Assembly (NCBI RefSeq): GCF_005877005.1
Contig: NZ_SSNH01000004.1
Coordinates: forward strand, 211,194-275,193
From: Sinomonas susongensis
GTDB taxonomy: Bacteria; Actinomycetota; Actinomycetes; Actinomycetales; Micrococcaceae
Direction: 5' to 3'
Length of the DNA stretch: 64,000 bases
The first letter of the stretch is position 1. Every line of letters begins with the position of its first letter. This document shows positions 1-7,492 of this stretch, one piece after another. The notes below the pieces were generated by a model. The model saw only the letters and a list, made by a program, of their open reading frames with translations. It did no database searches and had not been told where the DNA came from. Both the position numbers and the translations under genes were made by a program.

Positions 1-42
1 GGTGCGAACGGGCGTCGGAGCTGTTCGAACGCGTCCTTCGGC

Positions 43-321
43 TCAGTCACGGTGCTTCCTCTCGACGCGTTGCCAGACGGCTTGGGTGCCATGTCTGCGA
101 GCGGGGTATGTGGACCGCCGCCAACCGACATGGATGACAAGGCCCGCGGCCTTCGCGGCAGAGAACAGGCCTGCCCAGTCAGTCGACTTTGGCGGTTCGG
201 CGATCAGACCTCTGAGCTTGTCGGCGTGGAACTCCGTGCCGATCGGGTGGTTCTCGATGAACTCGAGTGCTTGCGCCCGCCACTCTTCCGAGGTGACCTC
301 GAGGACGGCGGCCCTAGGCAT
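43..321 (-). CDS. Hypothetical phage-type protein (92 aa)
   Basis: The protein starts MPRAAVLEVTSEEW and has a central stretch (FIENHPIGTEFHADKLRGL, about residues 20-38) that resembles small winged-helix-like proteins encoded in early regions of actinophages. I do not recognise a defined family. The ATG at 321 is chosen because GAGGAAGG lies five bases upstream. It overlaps the stop of the 44-aa gene before it by 8 bases, so translation is probably coupled. It is the last complete gene of the leftward early operon in this window. A function in DNA metabolism or regulation is only a guess. Confidence 0.6.
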   Translation of the reverse strand: MPRAAVLEVTSEEWRAQALEFIENHPIGTEFHADKLRGLIAEPPKSTDWAGLFSAAKAAGLVIHVGWRRSTYPARRHGTQAVWQRVERKHRD

Positions 322-448
322 TGGTGCCTTCCTCGTCCCAGGGCATGCAGATGAGGTCACGGACTAGGGGCAGGGATGGCAGCAACGCGAGCAGACCGGC
401 ACCGAGGAACAGTGCGGCGAGCATGGCGAGGATGAGGAACGCTGTCAT
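314..448 (-). CDS. Small membrane protein (44 aa)
   Basis: The ORF encodes 44 residues with one strongly hydrophobic N-terminal segment (MTAFLILAMLAALFLGAG, residues 1-18, then LLALLPSLPL), followed by a short charged tail ending WDEEGTNA. It would form a single transmembrane helix or signal anchor. Its ATG overlaps the stop of the upstream gene in an ATGA arrangement and its stop overlaps the next start, so it sits inside a tightly coupled operon, the main support that it is real. I do not recognise a family. Confidence 0.55.
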   Translation of the reverse strand: MTAFLILAMLAALFLGAGLLALLPSLPLVRDLICMPWDEEGTNA

Positions 449-600
449 CGGGGGTCTCCTTTCAGGGTCTGGTACTGGTAGAAGGCGACGCCGGCGGATT
501 CGCCGAGGAAGTAGTGGACTTGCTCGGTAGTCATCCCGGTCGCGTCGAAGTCGACGATCTGGGGGAACTCGGCGGCGAGGATCTCTGCGGCGCGGGTCAT
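445..600 (-). CDS. Hypothetical protein (51 aa)
   Basis: A short acidic protein beginning MTRAAEILAAEFPQIVDF and ending YQYQTLKGDPR. Start and stop both overlap neighbouring genes by four bases (ATGA), as is typical of phage operons. The size, composition and predicted helices fit a small phage regulatory protein, but no family is recognised. The tight coupling on both sides supports it as a real gene. Confidence 0.55.
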   Translation of the reverse strand: MTRAAEILAAEFPQIVDFDATGMTTEQVHYFLGESAGVAFYQYQTLKGDPR

Positions 601-1088
601 GGGGTGACTTCGAGCTCGTCGGCGCCGAACAGCGACGAGTAGCCGTGGTGGTCGAGCTCGACCTCGATGGGGAGGTGCAGGCTGGGGTCGATGCTGACCA
701 CGCGGCCGGTGCAGTCGCGGAAGTCCACGCCTCGGTCCCCGTTGAATGCGGTGAAGCGGTTGCTGGTCACCAGGACTCGCGTGTCGACTTCGAAGCCGAG
801 ATCCTTGATCGACTCGACGCGCAGCCTTGTGATGGCATCCGGGAAGTTGGCCGCGGACGTTATGTGGGTCGGATTGCCGAAGAGTGGGCTCTTGAATCGT
901 GTGTCGTTGTGGGCTGCGCCGAGCAGCCACACGCCATCACGCTTGAAGATGCGGTTCCGCCAGTACCGTTCTCCGACTGGGAAGTAGTGGACAGGCTCGC
1001 TCTCGGCGTCGCTGCCGGTGGGCTCGGCGGGGTCGGTGTAGCCGATCGGGAGGGGCCCGACGGTCTCGGTGGTGTCGATGATGGTCAC
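597..1088 (-). CDS. Hypothetical protein (163 aa) of the early operon
   Basis: The GTG start at 1088 is preceded by AGGAG at the right distance; upstream in-frame codons lack such a site. The protein starts MTIIDTTETVGPLPIGY and is rich in aromatic and charged residues (YFPVGERYWRNRIFKRDG, about residues 33-50), with a predicted mainly beta fold toward the C-terminus (RVVSIDPSLHLPIEVELD). It contains no motif I can assign. It is the first of four coupled genes running left, so it probably belongs to the same functional module as the small membrane protein downstream. Confidence 0.6.
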   Translation of the reverse strand: MTIIDTTETVGPLPIGYTDPAEPTGSDAESEPVHYFPVGERYWRNRIFKRDGVWLLGAAHNDTRFKSPLFGNPTHITSAANFPDAITRLRVESIKDLGFEVDTRVLVTSNRFTAFNGDRGVDFRDCTGRVVSIDPSLHLPIEVELDHHGYSSLFGADELEVTP

Positions 1089-1171
1089 GTGAGCTCCTGT
1101 GGGTACAGAAAAGGCCCGCACGTTGGCGGGCCCGGGGTGTTGGTGTGGGGTGGTGCAGGTGTCCGAGGACG

Positions 1172-1423
1172 TCACGCTGCCTTGGCGAGCGAGCCGCGTT
1201 CGATGAGGTACTGGATGAGGACGTTGTCGGTTGCTTCCTCGCCGGTGGGGTCTTTGACTTCGCGGAAGTAGGCTTCGGCAGCGTTCGCGAACTGCTCGGC
1301 GCATTGCGAGAGCATCACGCCCTGTGCGATGCGGTGCGCTTCGCGGGAGCTGATCGGATCGCCGAAGTCGGCGTGCATCTGACGGATGGTGTTCTTGAGC
1401 TGGACGAAAGGGATTGAGGGCAT
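1172..1423 (-). CDS. Hypothetical protein (83 aa)
   Basis: It starts MPSIPFVQLKNTIRQMH with a GGAGAAAGG-like site upstream. The sequence is predicted all-helical, with a conserved-looking centre (AHRIAQGVMLSQCAEQF). An upstream in-frame start would add only a low-quality leader (MAAGPVTGAGERYFA). It lies between the excisionase-like regulator and the coupled operon. No family is recognised. Confidence 0.55.
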   Translation of the reverse strand: MPSIPFVQLKNTIRQMHADFGDPISSREAHRIAQGVMLSQCAEQFANAAEAYFREVKDPTGEEATDNVLIQYLIERGSLAKAA

Positions 1424-1510
1424 GGCGAAGTACCTTTCTCCGGCCCCCGTAACGGGGCCTGCCGCCAAACGACGGTCTTTCGGGTGTGCGAGGGTGGGTG
1501 CCCGACTGGG

Positions 1511-1747
1511 CTAGCTGGCCCGCATGAGGCGGGCGATGCGTTCTTTCTGGTTGCGCGGGTCGCGCTTGGGAGTGGCCGTCTTGTTCCGGGTGAATTCGCT
1601 GACGGCGGCCGGGGTAATGCGGAGGTTGCGGCCAACGCGGGTCGCCTGGAGCTTTCCGGCGCGGATCGCGTTGTAGATCGTCTTGTCTGACTTGAACCGG
1701 AGAATCTGCCTCACTTCGGAGACGGTGAGATAGGTTTCCTGTTCCAT
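1511..1747 (-). CDS. Excisionase-type helix-turn-helix DNA-binding protein (78 aa)
   Basis: The N-terminal half (TYLTVSEVRQILRFKSDKTI, residues 5-24) followed by GKLQATRVGRNLRI is the typical layout of MerR/excisionase-family winged helix proteins: a helix-turn-helix, then a basic wing. The C-terminus is a basic tail (NKTATPKRDPRNQKERIARL). The ATG at 1747 lies one base after the stop of the XRE gene upstream, so the two are co-transcribed. In integrated elements such proteins direct excision or control early transcription. Which of the two applies here cannot be read from sequence. Confidence 0.75.
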   Translation of the reverse strand: MEQETYLTVSEVRQILRFKSDKTIYNAIRAGKLQATRVGRNLRITPAAVSEFTRNKTATPKRDPRNQKERIARLMRAS

Positions 1748-1748
1748 G

Positions 1749-1994
1749 TCAGGCCGCCAGATCCTTGGGGATGAGCACTTCGGGTGCAATGCCGAGGACT
1801 CGGCTGATGCGGAGGAATTCGCGCATGTTGAGTGGCCGGGAGCCTTTGATGCTGCGTTGGAGGTTGGATCGGCTGATGCCTGTTGCTTCGGCGAGTGCGA
1901 GGACGCTGATGCTCTTGATGAGCAGGGCTTCCGCGATCCGGTTTCCGACGGCTACGTCGTTCGGGTCCAGTGCGGTATTTGGAGGATTGCTCAT
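1749..1994 (-). CDS. XRE-family transcriptional regulator (81 aa)
   Basis: A small Cro/CI-type protein. The helix-turn-helix covers about residues 31-55 (ALAEATGISRSNLQRSIKGS), followed by REFLRISRVLGIAPEVLI, the usual XRE C-terminal helix. It is transcribed left and heads the early operon. It faces a second XRE gene starting at 2170 on the other strand, giving the repressor/Cro layout of a lysogeny switch. Of the two it is the better candidate for a Cro-like regulator of the leftward operon; this is inferred from position only. Confidence 0.8.
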   Translation of the reverse strand: MSNPPNTALDPNDVAVGNRIAEALLIKSISVLALAEATGISRSNLQRSIKGSRPLNMREFLRISRVLGIAPEVLIPKDLAA

Positions 1995-2169
1995 ATGGGT
2001 ACTGTACTTGCTCGTTTGGGTAATGACAAGGGTGGGATTCGCGAGTGCAGGAGGGGCTGTACTCAGTTGGGTGCACTGGAAGTACCTATAGGCCCAGACC
2101 TGCTTGCTTCGGTAATCTGATTACCGATAGCCATTGCTATTCGTCCAAACGATGGAGTAACTTACCCAC
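1995..2169. promoter_or_regulatory. Divergent switch promoter region between two XRE genes
   Basis: This 175-bp AT-richer gap separates two divergently transcribed XRE regulators. It contains several TAC/GTA-type half sites (GGGTACTGTACTTGCTC near 1997-2013, AAGTACCTATAGG near 2080-2092) that could be operators. The layout matches an immunity region of a temperate element. Exact promoters were not resolved. Confidence 0.45.
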
Positions 2170-2409
2170 ATGAGCAACGACGACGCGCTCGAAGCGGCGA
2201 TCCAGAAGCAGATCCTGGTCGAGCTTCTCGAGCACGACATGACGCAGGAGGATCTTGCGGAGAAGCTGGGGACGACGCCGGCCACCCTGAACCGGTACAT
2301 CAAGGGTCATCGGTCGATGCCCATGAGCACCTTCTTCAAGGTGGCCGACGCGTTGGGTCTATCGCAGGTCGAGTTGCTTCAGCGAGCCGTCGCACGCCTC
2401 GGCAAGTAG
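2170..2409 (+). CDS. XRE-family transcriptional regulator (79 aa)
   Basis: A small helix-turn-helix protein: residues 24-46 (MTQEDLAEKLGTTPATLNRY) form the XRE motif, followed by STFFKVADALGLSQVELL. It is divergent from the XRE gene at 1749-1994, as in phage repressor/Cro pairs. It is short for a CI-type repressor and has no protease or dimerisation domain beyond the HTH. It is the rightmost recognisable gene of the left element before the attachment repeat. Confidence 0.8.
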   Translation: MSNDDALEAAIQKQILVELLEHDMTQEDLAEKLGTTPATLNRYIKGHRSMPMSTFFKVADALGLSQVELLQRAVARLGK

Positions 2410-2505
2410 CTCGATCGGGTCGCGCCCGTTCCTGCGCGCAACCCTGAGGAAGTCCGCCACAGTGTGGATTCCCTGCTCCGATAGCTTCGTCGCGATGTAG
2501 CTCAT
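2359..2505 (-). CDS. Possible small protein (48 aa), antisense overlap
   Basis: The reading frame from MSYIATKLSEQGIHTVADFL to LLAEACDGSLKQLDLR has a natural-looking composition and resembles the C-terminal half of an XRE protein. Its last 51 bases overlap the 3' end of the XRE gene on the other strand. The GGGGAG site touches the ATG directly, which is poor spacing. It is kept as a weak candidate only. Confidence 0.25.
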   Translation of the reverse strand: MSYIATKLSEQGIHTVADFLRVARRNGRDPIELLAEACDGSLKQLDLR

Positions 2506-2820
2506 CTCCCCAACTTTCCCAAATGCGCGGTGCTCTGTGAGCAGGTTCCTGAGAGGAACCTGACAAAGCTGAGTGTTACCTGACAATGATGCGGCTGGGA
2601 TCCGACATTCCTCGAAACGGGGGAGTGTCGGCCGGGCGAGTCGGGTCTTAGGTCCCGGCCGGGCTGGTCTGTCCGGGGCAGGGGCATGATGGGGCGACGC
2701 CACTCGGGGCGCGTTGAAATTTCAACGGGTGGGGTTCCTGACGGGGGTGCAGCACTACCCAAGGTTCCTGTCAAGTCCCCCGGGATTTCAATGGTTTTCG
2801 CGTGATTCCGGAGGTGGGGT
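2506..2820. other. Non-coding arm next to the attachment repeat
   Basis: No convincing gene is seen. The stretch contains repeated short words (GGTTCCTG and AACCTGACA/TACCTGACA variants near 2550-2585 and 2733-2770) of the kind found in arm sites bound by integrase or excisionase. The last 34 bases (from 2792) resemble the DNA left of the second attachment repeat (from 13661), suggesting that both are right ends of related elements. Confidence 0.4.
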
Positions 2821-2848
2821 AGGTGGTTCGAATCCCCTTACCTCCACC
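2821..2848 (+). repeat. Attachment site copy 1 (tRNA-Ala 3'-end duplicate)
   Basis: 28 bases identical to 13680-13707. They contain the T-loop TTCGAAT, the CCCC side of the T-stem, the acceptor strand TACCTCC and ACC, matching the 3' end of actinobacterial tRNA-Ala (GGGGGTA-type acceptor with G3-U70). No D-arm or anticodon arm precedes it, so this is not a working tRNA. It is a duplicated core left by site-specific integration. Confidence 0.8.
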
Positions 2849-2852
2849 GTGA

Positions 2853-2879
2853 GAGGCCCGGAATTCCGGGCCTCTTTTC
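2853..2879 (+). terminator. Rho-independent terminator after attachment copy 1
   Basis: The stem GAGGCCCGG / CCGGGCCTC has an AATT loop and ends in TTTT. It is nearly identical to the terminator at 13713-13738 and would end transcription of a tRNA reconstituted at this site. Confidence 0.8.
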
Positions 2880-2960
2880 TTTGCCCCGGACGTGGGGCCC
2901 CGAAAACCGGACGTGGCGAGGCTAGGATCGTCCCCAAACGGCGCAACCGGAGGGGGACGG

Positions 2961-4073
2961 ATGGCATTCATCAGGGCGAGGACATGGAAGAACGGTCGTG
3001 TGGTCTACACCGTGCGGTGGAACGATCCCGACTCCCACCTCTCAGAGGATTCCCTGCAGTTCGACACCGAGCCCGAGGCTGAGGCCTTCAAGCGGATCAT
3101 CGAAGCCAACGGCGGCCGGCTCGCACTCGCCGAGAAGGTCATCGAGCAGGCCACCGTGGACGGCCCGACGCTCGCCGAGGCAGTGCAGACCCACATCGAT
3201 CACATCACCGGGGCAACGGCATACACAGTGAAGCGCTACCGGGACTACCTACGCCTCCACATCGAGAAGTCGCCGATCGGCGCCAGGAAGATCAAGGGCC
3301 TCCGCGGCAACGACCTGCGGGCGTGGATCGTCTGGATGGAGAAGCGAGGCAAGAAGCCCAAGACGGTCTCCAACGTCTTCGGGCTCATCTCATCCACGCT
3401 CATCGGTGCGGCTCGCGAGGGCTTCATCCCAGCGAACCCATGCGCCGGTGTGCGCCTTCCCAAACGCGACGTGGCCGGCGACGACGGCGAGATGACCAAC
3501 GAGGACTTCCATAAGATCCGGGACGCGATCGACCCGCACTTCCAGCCGTTCCTGGACTTCCTGCGCGGCTCCGGCGTGCGCTACTCCGAAGCGACCGCCC
3601 TGTTGGCCGACGACTTCAAGCTCGACGTGGCAATCCCGATCGTCCGGATAATTAAGGTATGGAAGCAGAACGACGACGGAACTTGGTACATCGGACCTCC
3701 CAAGACCGCCAAGGGCAAGCGGACGATCTCGCTCGCGCCGTCGACCGTCGCCGCCGTCCGCCCACTTGTCGAGACAGCAGGCGCGGGCACGGTCTTCCGC
3801 ATGAAGCGTGGCGGTGTCATGACGCCGCAGGCGTTCTACAACCGAGCATGGCAAGCCTCGCGCAGGGCCGTCGGGCTCGAGGACAAAGTCACAGTGCACT
3901 CGATCCGGCACCTCCACGCCGCCATCATGCTCGGGGCTGGCATGGACATGTACGAGCTCTCGCGCCGTATGGGGCACGAATCCGTGCAGATGACCGTCGA
4001 ACTCTACTCGCATCTCCTCCCCGACGCGCACTTCCGCGGCGCCGAGGTCGCGCAGAAGGCCCTCGAGCTGTAA
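2961..4073 (+). CDS. Tyrosine recombinase / phage integrase (370 aa)
   Basis: A site-specific recombinase expected to integrate and excise the element at the tRNA-Ala repeat. The N-terminal arm-binding region (FIRARTWKNGRVVYTVRW) is followed by a SAM-like core-binding domain (about 65-165) and the catalytic domain (about 175-370). The catalytic set is present: Arg207 (GSGVRYSEA), His313 and Arg316 (HSIRHLH), His339 (MGHES) and the nucleophile Tyr349 (ELYSHL); a Lys in AKGKRTISL fits the beta-hairpin lysine. The ATG at 2961 has a GGAGGGGGA site; an upstream in-frame start lacks one. Position next to the attachment core and orientation into the element are typical. It looks intact and probably functional. 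Confidence 0.95.
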   Translation: MAFIRARTWKNGRVVYTVRWNDPDSHLSEDSLQFDTEPEAEAFKRIIEANGGRLALAEKVIEQATVDGPTLAEAVQTHIDHITGATAYTVKRYRDYLRLHIEKSPIGARKIKGLRGNDLRAWIVWMEKRGKKPKTVSNVFGLISSTLIGAAREGFIPANPCAGVRLPKRDVAGDDGEMTNEDFHKIRDAIDPHFQPFLDFLRGSGVRYSEATALLADDFKLDVAIPIVRIIKVWKQNDDGTWYIGPPKTAKGKRTISLAPSTVAAVRPLVETAGAGTVFRMKRGGVMTPQAFYNRAWQASRRAVGLEDKVTVHSIRHLHAAIMLGAGMDMYELSRRMGHESVQMTVELYSHLLPDAHFRGAEVAQKALEL

Positions 4074-4280
4074 GTCACGGCACGAACGGTCGTCCTCCCA
4101 CGATGGCCGTGGCTGGTCCTTGATCCACCGCTGCATGTCCCGCGCGTTTTGCTGTTCGAGCATGATGCGATCCTTGCTGAGCCGGGTGCAGATCCCGGAG
4201 ACGCGGCAGTAGCGACGAAGCTCATCCTGGGTCAGCCCCACGACGAGGGCTATCTCTTCCGGCGGTGGGTCGACCGACAC
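4071..4280 (-). other. Possible truncated small gene convergent with integrase
   Basis: On the minus strand the frame starting at 4280 encodes a natural-looking segment (MSVDPPPEEIALVVGLTQDE, LSKDRIMLEQQNARDMQRWI) up to about residue 70. It then runs without a stop through antisense integrase sequence. The first 70 residues have helix-turn-helix-like character (ELRRYCRVSGI). This may be a gene whose 3' end was lost when the integrase end was placed beside it. Confidence 0.3.
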
Positions 4281-4299
4281 GCAGGCCGTCTGTCAACAG

Positions 4300-4330
4300 G
4301 GCGCAGTTAAATTTTGGTGTAATAATATGA
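4300..4330 (+). promoter_or_regulatory. Candidate promoter of the HTH-protease module
   Basis: An AT-rich patch unusual for this DNA (TTAAATTTTGGTG then TAATAAT at 4320-4326) lies about 30 bases before the start of the two-gene module at 4356. TAATAAT fits a -10 box; a -35 box is not clear. Confidence 0.35.
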
Positions 4331-4355
4331 CAGGTGCGTCCTTGAGAGGGGTTAC

Positions 4356-5000
4356 ATGACAACGATCGACCTACCGTTCGCCCGCGATCTGCACGCGCGG
4401 CTGCTGCCACTGACGGAGCCACTTCACGAGGCCTTTGCCTTCGCTCACTCCGAAGTAAGGAAGCACCTGCCGACCTATCGGAACGCGGGCCGGCTTGCAC
4501 ATCTGCAATCCGCCCTGATCCGAGCCGCCGTCCGCGAGAGCCTGTCCTTCACCGAGTTGGGTGACTGGAGACTCGAGGGGGACCCCAACCTCATGGGCCA
4601 GCTCCGGTTCGACCACGCTGACGGCCAAGTCCGACTGCGAATGCTCAAAGCCACCCGCCCATCCCGAGTCCCCCACGCAGGAAGCAACACAGCGCGGCGC
4701 GCGTTTTGGCGCAACCAGCCCATGCTGGACTTCGAGCAGCTCGAGCTCGAAGTGCCCACGTGCCACAACCTCTTGCTCCTGTGGTCGCCGTCGGAAGACG
4801 GCGTCTACGACCTCAAGGTCGCGCGCCCCCTCGTCCCCGGAAGGTTTCGGGGCACGGTCAGCACGGACTTCATGATGGACCTCGCCCCGACTAGGACTTT
4901 GTTCGAGATGTTGGAGTTCCCGGGCGAGGACTACGAAGACGAAGACCTGTTTGAAACCGAGGTCGAGGAGGAGATCGAGGATGGTTCTGGAGCAGGGTAA
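4356..5000 (+). CDS. Unrecognised partner protein of HTH-ImmA/IrrE protease (214 aa)
   Basis: An acidic soluble protein with no signal peptide or membrane segment. The N-terminal half is helical (FARDLHARLLPLTEPLHEAF), the middle is beta-rich with several aromatic residues (residues about 90-165), and the C-terminus is strongly acidic (GEDYEDEDLFETEVEEEIED). I do not recognise a family. It starts with GAGAGGGG upstream and overlaps the following XRE-ImmA/IrrE gene by 20 bases, so the two are translationally coupled and probably act as one module. In known ImmA/IrrE pairs the partner is often a repressor or toxin cleaved or controlled by the protease, but here the partner has no HTH; the HTH is fused to the protease. 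Confidence 0.75.
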   Translation: MTTIDLPFARDLHARLLPLTEPLHEAFAFAHSEVRKHLPTYRNAGRLAHLQSALIRAAVRESLSFTELGDWRLEGDPNLMGQLRFDHADGQVRLRMLKATRPSRVPHAGSNTARRAFWRNQPMLDFEQLELEVPTCHNLLLLWSPSEDGVYDLKVARPLVPGRFRGTVSTDFMMDLAPTRTLFEMLEFPGEDYEDEDLFETEVEEEIEDGSGAG

Positions 5001-6093
5001 CCGGCTGCTGACTCTGCGGAACCTGCTCGGACTCAGCCAAGCGCAGCTGTCGCAGGACACCGGAATCAGCCAGGCCCAAATCTCTCTCATGGAGCGTGGC
5101 CTTCGGACTCTCACGCCTGACGCCGTCGCCGCGATCTGCCTTGCGACGAAGACTCCCGCTACGTTCTTCGAGCAGGCTTCTCTCGGGCTCCTCGAGCCGC
5201 TGTCCTTCAGGAAGATGGCCTCCGCCTCTGGCCTGGCTGCCGTGACGGCTCGCTTTGGTGAAATCGAACGAGTTGCGAACGCCCTCGGGAAGCTCGTCGA
5301 GTTCCCGATGCCCCAACTGCCCTATGCCGACACAGACGCTTCGGTGGTCGACATCGAGGAACTCGCCCAGGCAACGCGCAGTGCTATAGGGCTTGATCAA
5401 GAGTCACCAATTCTCAACCTGACACGGGCCTTGGAACGCAAGGGGGTCGCAGTTGCTCCACTGGGACATGCGGGTGAAGGCCTGCTCACTAAGCACGATG
5501 GGATCTCTCGTCCATCTCCTCATCCGTCCCGGCCCCTCATCACCTACGTCGAGGGACTGTCAGGAGACCGACTGCGCTTCACTAAGGCCCACGAGCTCGG
5601 CCACATAGTGCTCCACAGTCGCCGGCTCCAGCTCGACGAGAGAGTCAAGGAGAAGGAGGCCCACCGTTTTGCCAGGGCGCTCCTAATCCCGATTACAGTC
5701 CTGAGGGAATGCGTGGATGACTCCTTGAGCCTCAACGGCTTCCTCAAACTCAAGGCTCAATGGGGGCTGTCAGTTCAGGCCATCATTACCCACGCCTACT
5801 ACGCTGGAAGACTGTCAGAGACACGCCGAAAATCGCTCATGGTGCAACTGTCGTACAAGGGCTGGCGGAAGGAAGAGCCTGTAACCGTCCGCCCCGAGAA
5901 ACCGATCCTGCTGCGCCAAATGCTGGTGAGGAGCTTCGGCAAAGCCCCGTACATGAAGGCCTCGCATGCGCTCGGAGTCGCGCCAGAGTTCCTGCGCGCA
6001 TGGGCGCCGGGGGCTCCGGACACGGCCCCGGTTGCCACAACTGAGGCTGCGGTTGGCTCGAACGTCGTCCCGCTCTTTGCGTCGCGAACATGA
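4981..6093 (+). CDS. XRE-ImmA/IrrE metallopeptidase (370 aa)
   Basis: The N-terminal helix-turn-helix (LLGLSQAQLSQDTGISQAQ, about residues 14-32) is followed by a long linker and an ImmA/IrrE-type zinc peptidase domain (about 130-260) with the motif KAHELGHIVLH (His204, Glu205, His208). A downstream Glu in KEKEAHRFARALLIP is the usual third ligand region. The ATG at 4981 follows GAGGAGGAG. ImmA/IrrE proteins cleave repressors to switch integrative elements or stress responses. With a fused HTH and a coupled upstream gene, this is probably a self-contained regulatory or toxin-antitoxin/defence module of the island. The C-terminal 90 residues are of unknown role. Confidence 0.85.
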   Translation: MVLEQGNRLLTLRNLLGLSQAQLSQDTGISQAQISLMERGLRTLTPDAVAAICLATKTPATFFEQASLGLLEPLSFRKMASASGLAAVTARFGEIERVANALGKLVEFPMPQLPYADTDASVVDIEELAQATRSAIGLDQESPILNLTRALERKGVAVAPLGHAGEGLLTKHDGISRPSPHPSRPLITYVEGLSGDRLRFTKAHELGHIVLHSRRLQLDERVKEKEAHRFARALLIPITVLRECVDDSLSLNGFLKLKAQWGLSVQAIITHAYYAGRLSETRRKSLMVQLSYKGWRKEEPVTVRPEKPILLRQMLVRSFGKAPYMKASHALGVAPEFLRAWAPGAPDTAPVATTEAAVGSNVVPLFASRT

Positions 6094-6111
6094 GCCAAGT
6101 CGGTGCGCTCA

Positions 6112-6207
6112 ATGAGCCTTCGTCCTCAAGCTCGTCGAGAAGGTTAAGCCGCTCGTGGAGAACAGTCCGGCATTCCACATTCCACGAGTGGTTCTGGACC
6201 AATCCTC
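6112..6207 (+). pseudogene. C-terminal relic of an unknown protein
   Basis: After an in-frame stop, the frame beginning near 6112 reads AFVLKLVEKVKPLVENSPAF then HIPRVVLDQSS and stops at TGA. It has no start codon or RBS and looks like the tail of a lost gene. It is included because the composition is clearly protein-like and unlike its shadow frames. Confidence 0.3.
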
Positions 6208-6285
6208 GTGACGCCACTCACCATCGACCGGTACTCGCGCCTGATGCCGGACGCTCATTTCCGCGCTGCTGAGATTGGCACAGCG
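6205..6285 (+). pseudogene. Relic of a second tyrosine integrase C-terminus
   Basis: The frame through 6208 reads TPLTIDRYSRLMPDAHFRAA, closely matching the C-terminal catalytic tyrosine segment of the intact integrase at 2961-4073 (TVELYSHLLPDAHFRGAE). Everything upstream of this tip is missing and the frame runs on into unrelated sequence. It is direct evidence that another integrase-bearing element once ended here. Confidence 0.6.
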
Positions 6286-6519
6286 AGCGCTCCGTGTGTC
6301 ATGGGTGCGAGCTATTCGAATGGATCACCACATCATCGGCTTAGCACCGCCGTGTCATCGCATGTGACTTCCTGTGGCAACCTCCACGTCGGTTCAGCGT
6401 CAATGCGCTGGATATGCTTGTCAAATCGGCTTGCTCGGTTTCCGTTCGACTAGGTGTGGAGTGGTTGATGCGGAGGTAGTTTTGGTTTGTCCCGAACAGG
6501 GGCCAGAAACGGGGGACAG

Positions 6520-7464
6520 ATGACTTCTTACGGTTACCGCGTTGGTCTCTTCCAGGTCACCGACGTACGAAAGTCGGACCCACATGACATGTCCAAGGAC
6601 ATGGGCAATGGGGTGACGCTGGCAGATCTGATAGTCGCTGAGCTCTCTAAGATGCTGGGAGTCGGGGTTGCTGAGGAGAAGCGCTCGTCGTACTTCTCTC
6701 TTGACTTCCTCCACCGCGCCAGCTGGATTGTCAGGATGGCAGGCTCGTCAGGAGTGTTTGGCACGCCTGCGACGGTGGTCGACACGACGACAGGCTCTCC
6801 CGTAGCTGCAAAGGCGATTCTTGCCGACGAGGCCGTGATGAGGGACTCGCGGATCCTCGCTGTGCTTCCGCCAAGTGAGAAGGTGTTCGCAGCGGCTTTC
6901 GAGGTGCAGGGCAATGGCAGTCTCATGACGCACTTCGCGAGGGCTCTCGACAAGGCGTTACGGACTCATAATCTCAAACTGCAGGGTGAGCATGACGTGG
7001 CAGATGGGGTCGGATGGAGGAACTATCTGCAGCGTGATGATGTGGAGATCACAGGCGTAGACCTTGTGCAGCGGGGCGACCACGTGGATGGGGCATTCGT
7101 CGAACCGGCTGGGGTGCGGAACGTCCGCCTCTCTCTTGGTATCGACCCAGCAGGACCGAAAGCCCGTGACATCTTCCGCTTGCTCAGAGGGTATGGGGCG
7201 GGCGCGCACATCAACGTCGCAGCCATGGTCGGAGTGGATGGTCGAGATTTCGACGAACAGACGATCAAAACGGTGCAGGATGGCAGGAACCGGACGATCA
7301 ACGTCAGTTCAGGGTGGCCGCGGTTCGTCTACTCGATCCATGATCATCTGCGACCGAGCGGGGCCGACTTCGAAGCCGCCTCTCGCGATGTGCTCGAGGA
7401 GATCCTCGCGGTGAACGGCGTTACCCGTACTCCAGGATGGTGGGCTGTCGGACGCTGGTCATAG
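6520..7464 (+). CDS. Unrecognised soluble protein paired with a membrane protein (314 aa)
   Basis: The ATG at 6520 follows GGGGGA; an upstream in-frame start lacks a site. The protein opens with a beta-strand (YGYRVGLFQVTDVRK) and has a mixed alpha/beta composition with no signal peptide or helix long enough for a membrane. Notable stretches are DVEITGVDLVQRGDHVDG and LSLGIDPAGPKARDIFRLLR. I cannot name a family. It lies 28 bases before a four-helix membrane protein on the same strand. A soluble putative sensor with a multi-helix membrane partner on a mobile island is the layout of several two-gene abortive-infection systems, which is a hypothesis rather than an assignment. Confidence 0.7.
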   Translation: MTSYGYRVGLFQVTDVRKSDPHDMSKDMGNGVTLADLIVAELSKMLGVGVAEEKRSSYFSLDFLHRASWIVRMAGSSGVFGTPATVVDTTTGSPVAAKAILADEAVMRDSRILAVLPPSEKVFAAAFEVQGNGSLMTHFARALDKALRTHNLKLQGEHDVADGVGWRNYLQRDDVEITGVDLVQRGDHVDGAFVEPAGVRNVRLSLGIDPAGPKARDIFRLLRGYGAGAHINVAAMVGVDGRDFDEQTIKTVQDGRNRTINVSSGWPRFVYSIHDHLRPSGADFEAASRDVLEEILAVNGVTRTPGWWAVGRWS

Positions 7465-7492
7465 ACTCATTGCATCGGCGAAGGGAAGGCGC

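Noticed and set aside
2821..2848. Functional tRNA or tmRNA gene at the attachment repeat
   Set aside because: Only the T-arm and acceptor 3' strand are present; the D-arm, anticodon arm and 5' acceptor are missing at both copies.
3390..4280. Long minus-strand frame antisense to the integrase
   Set aside because: Beyond the first about 70 residues it is the antisense of a conserved recombinase and has high-GC shadow composition.
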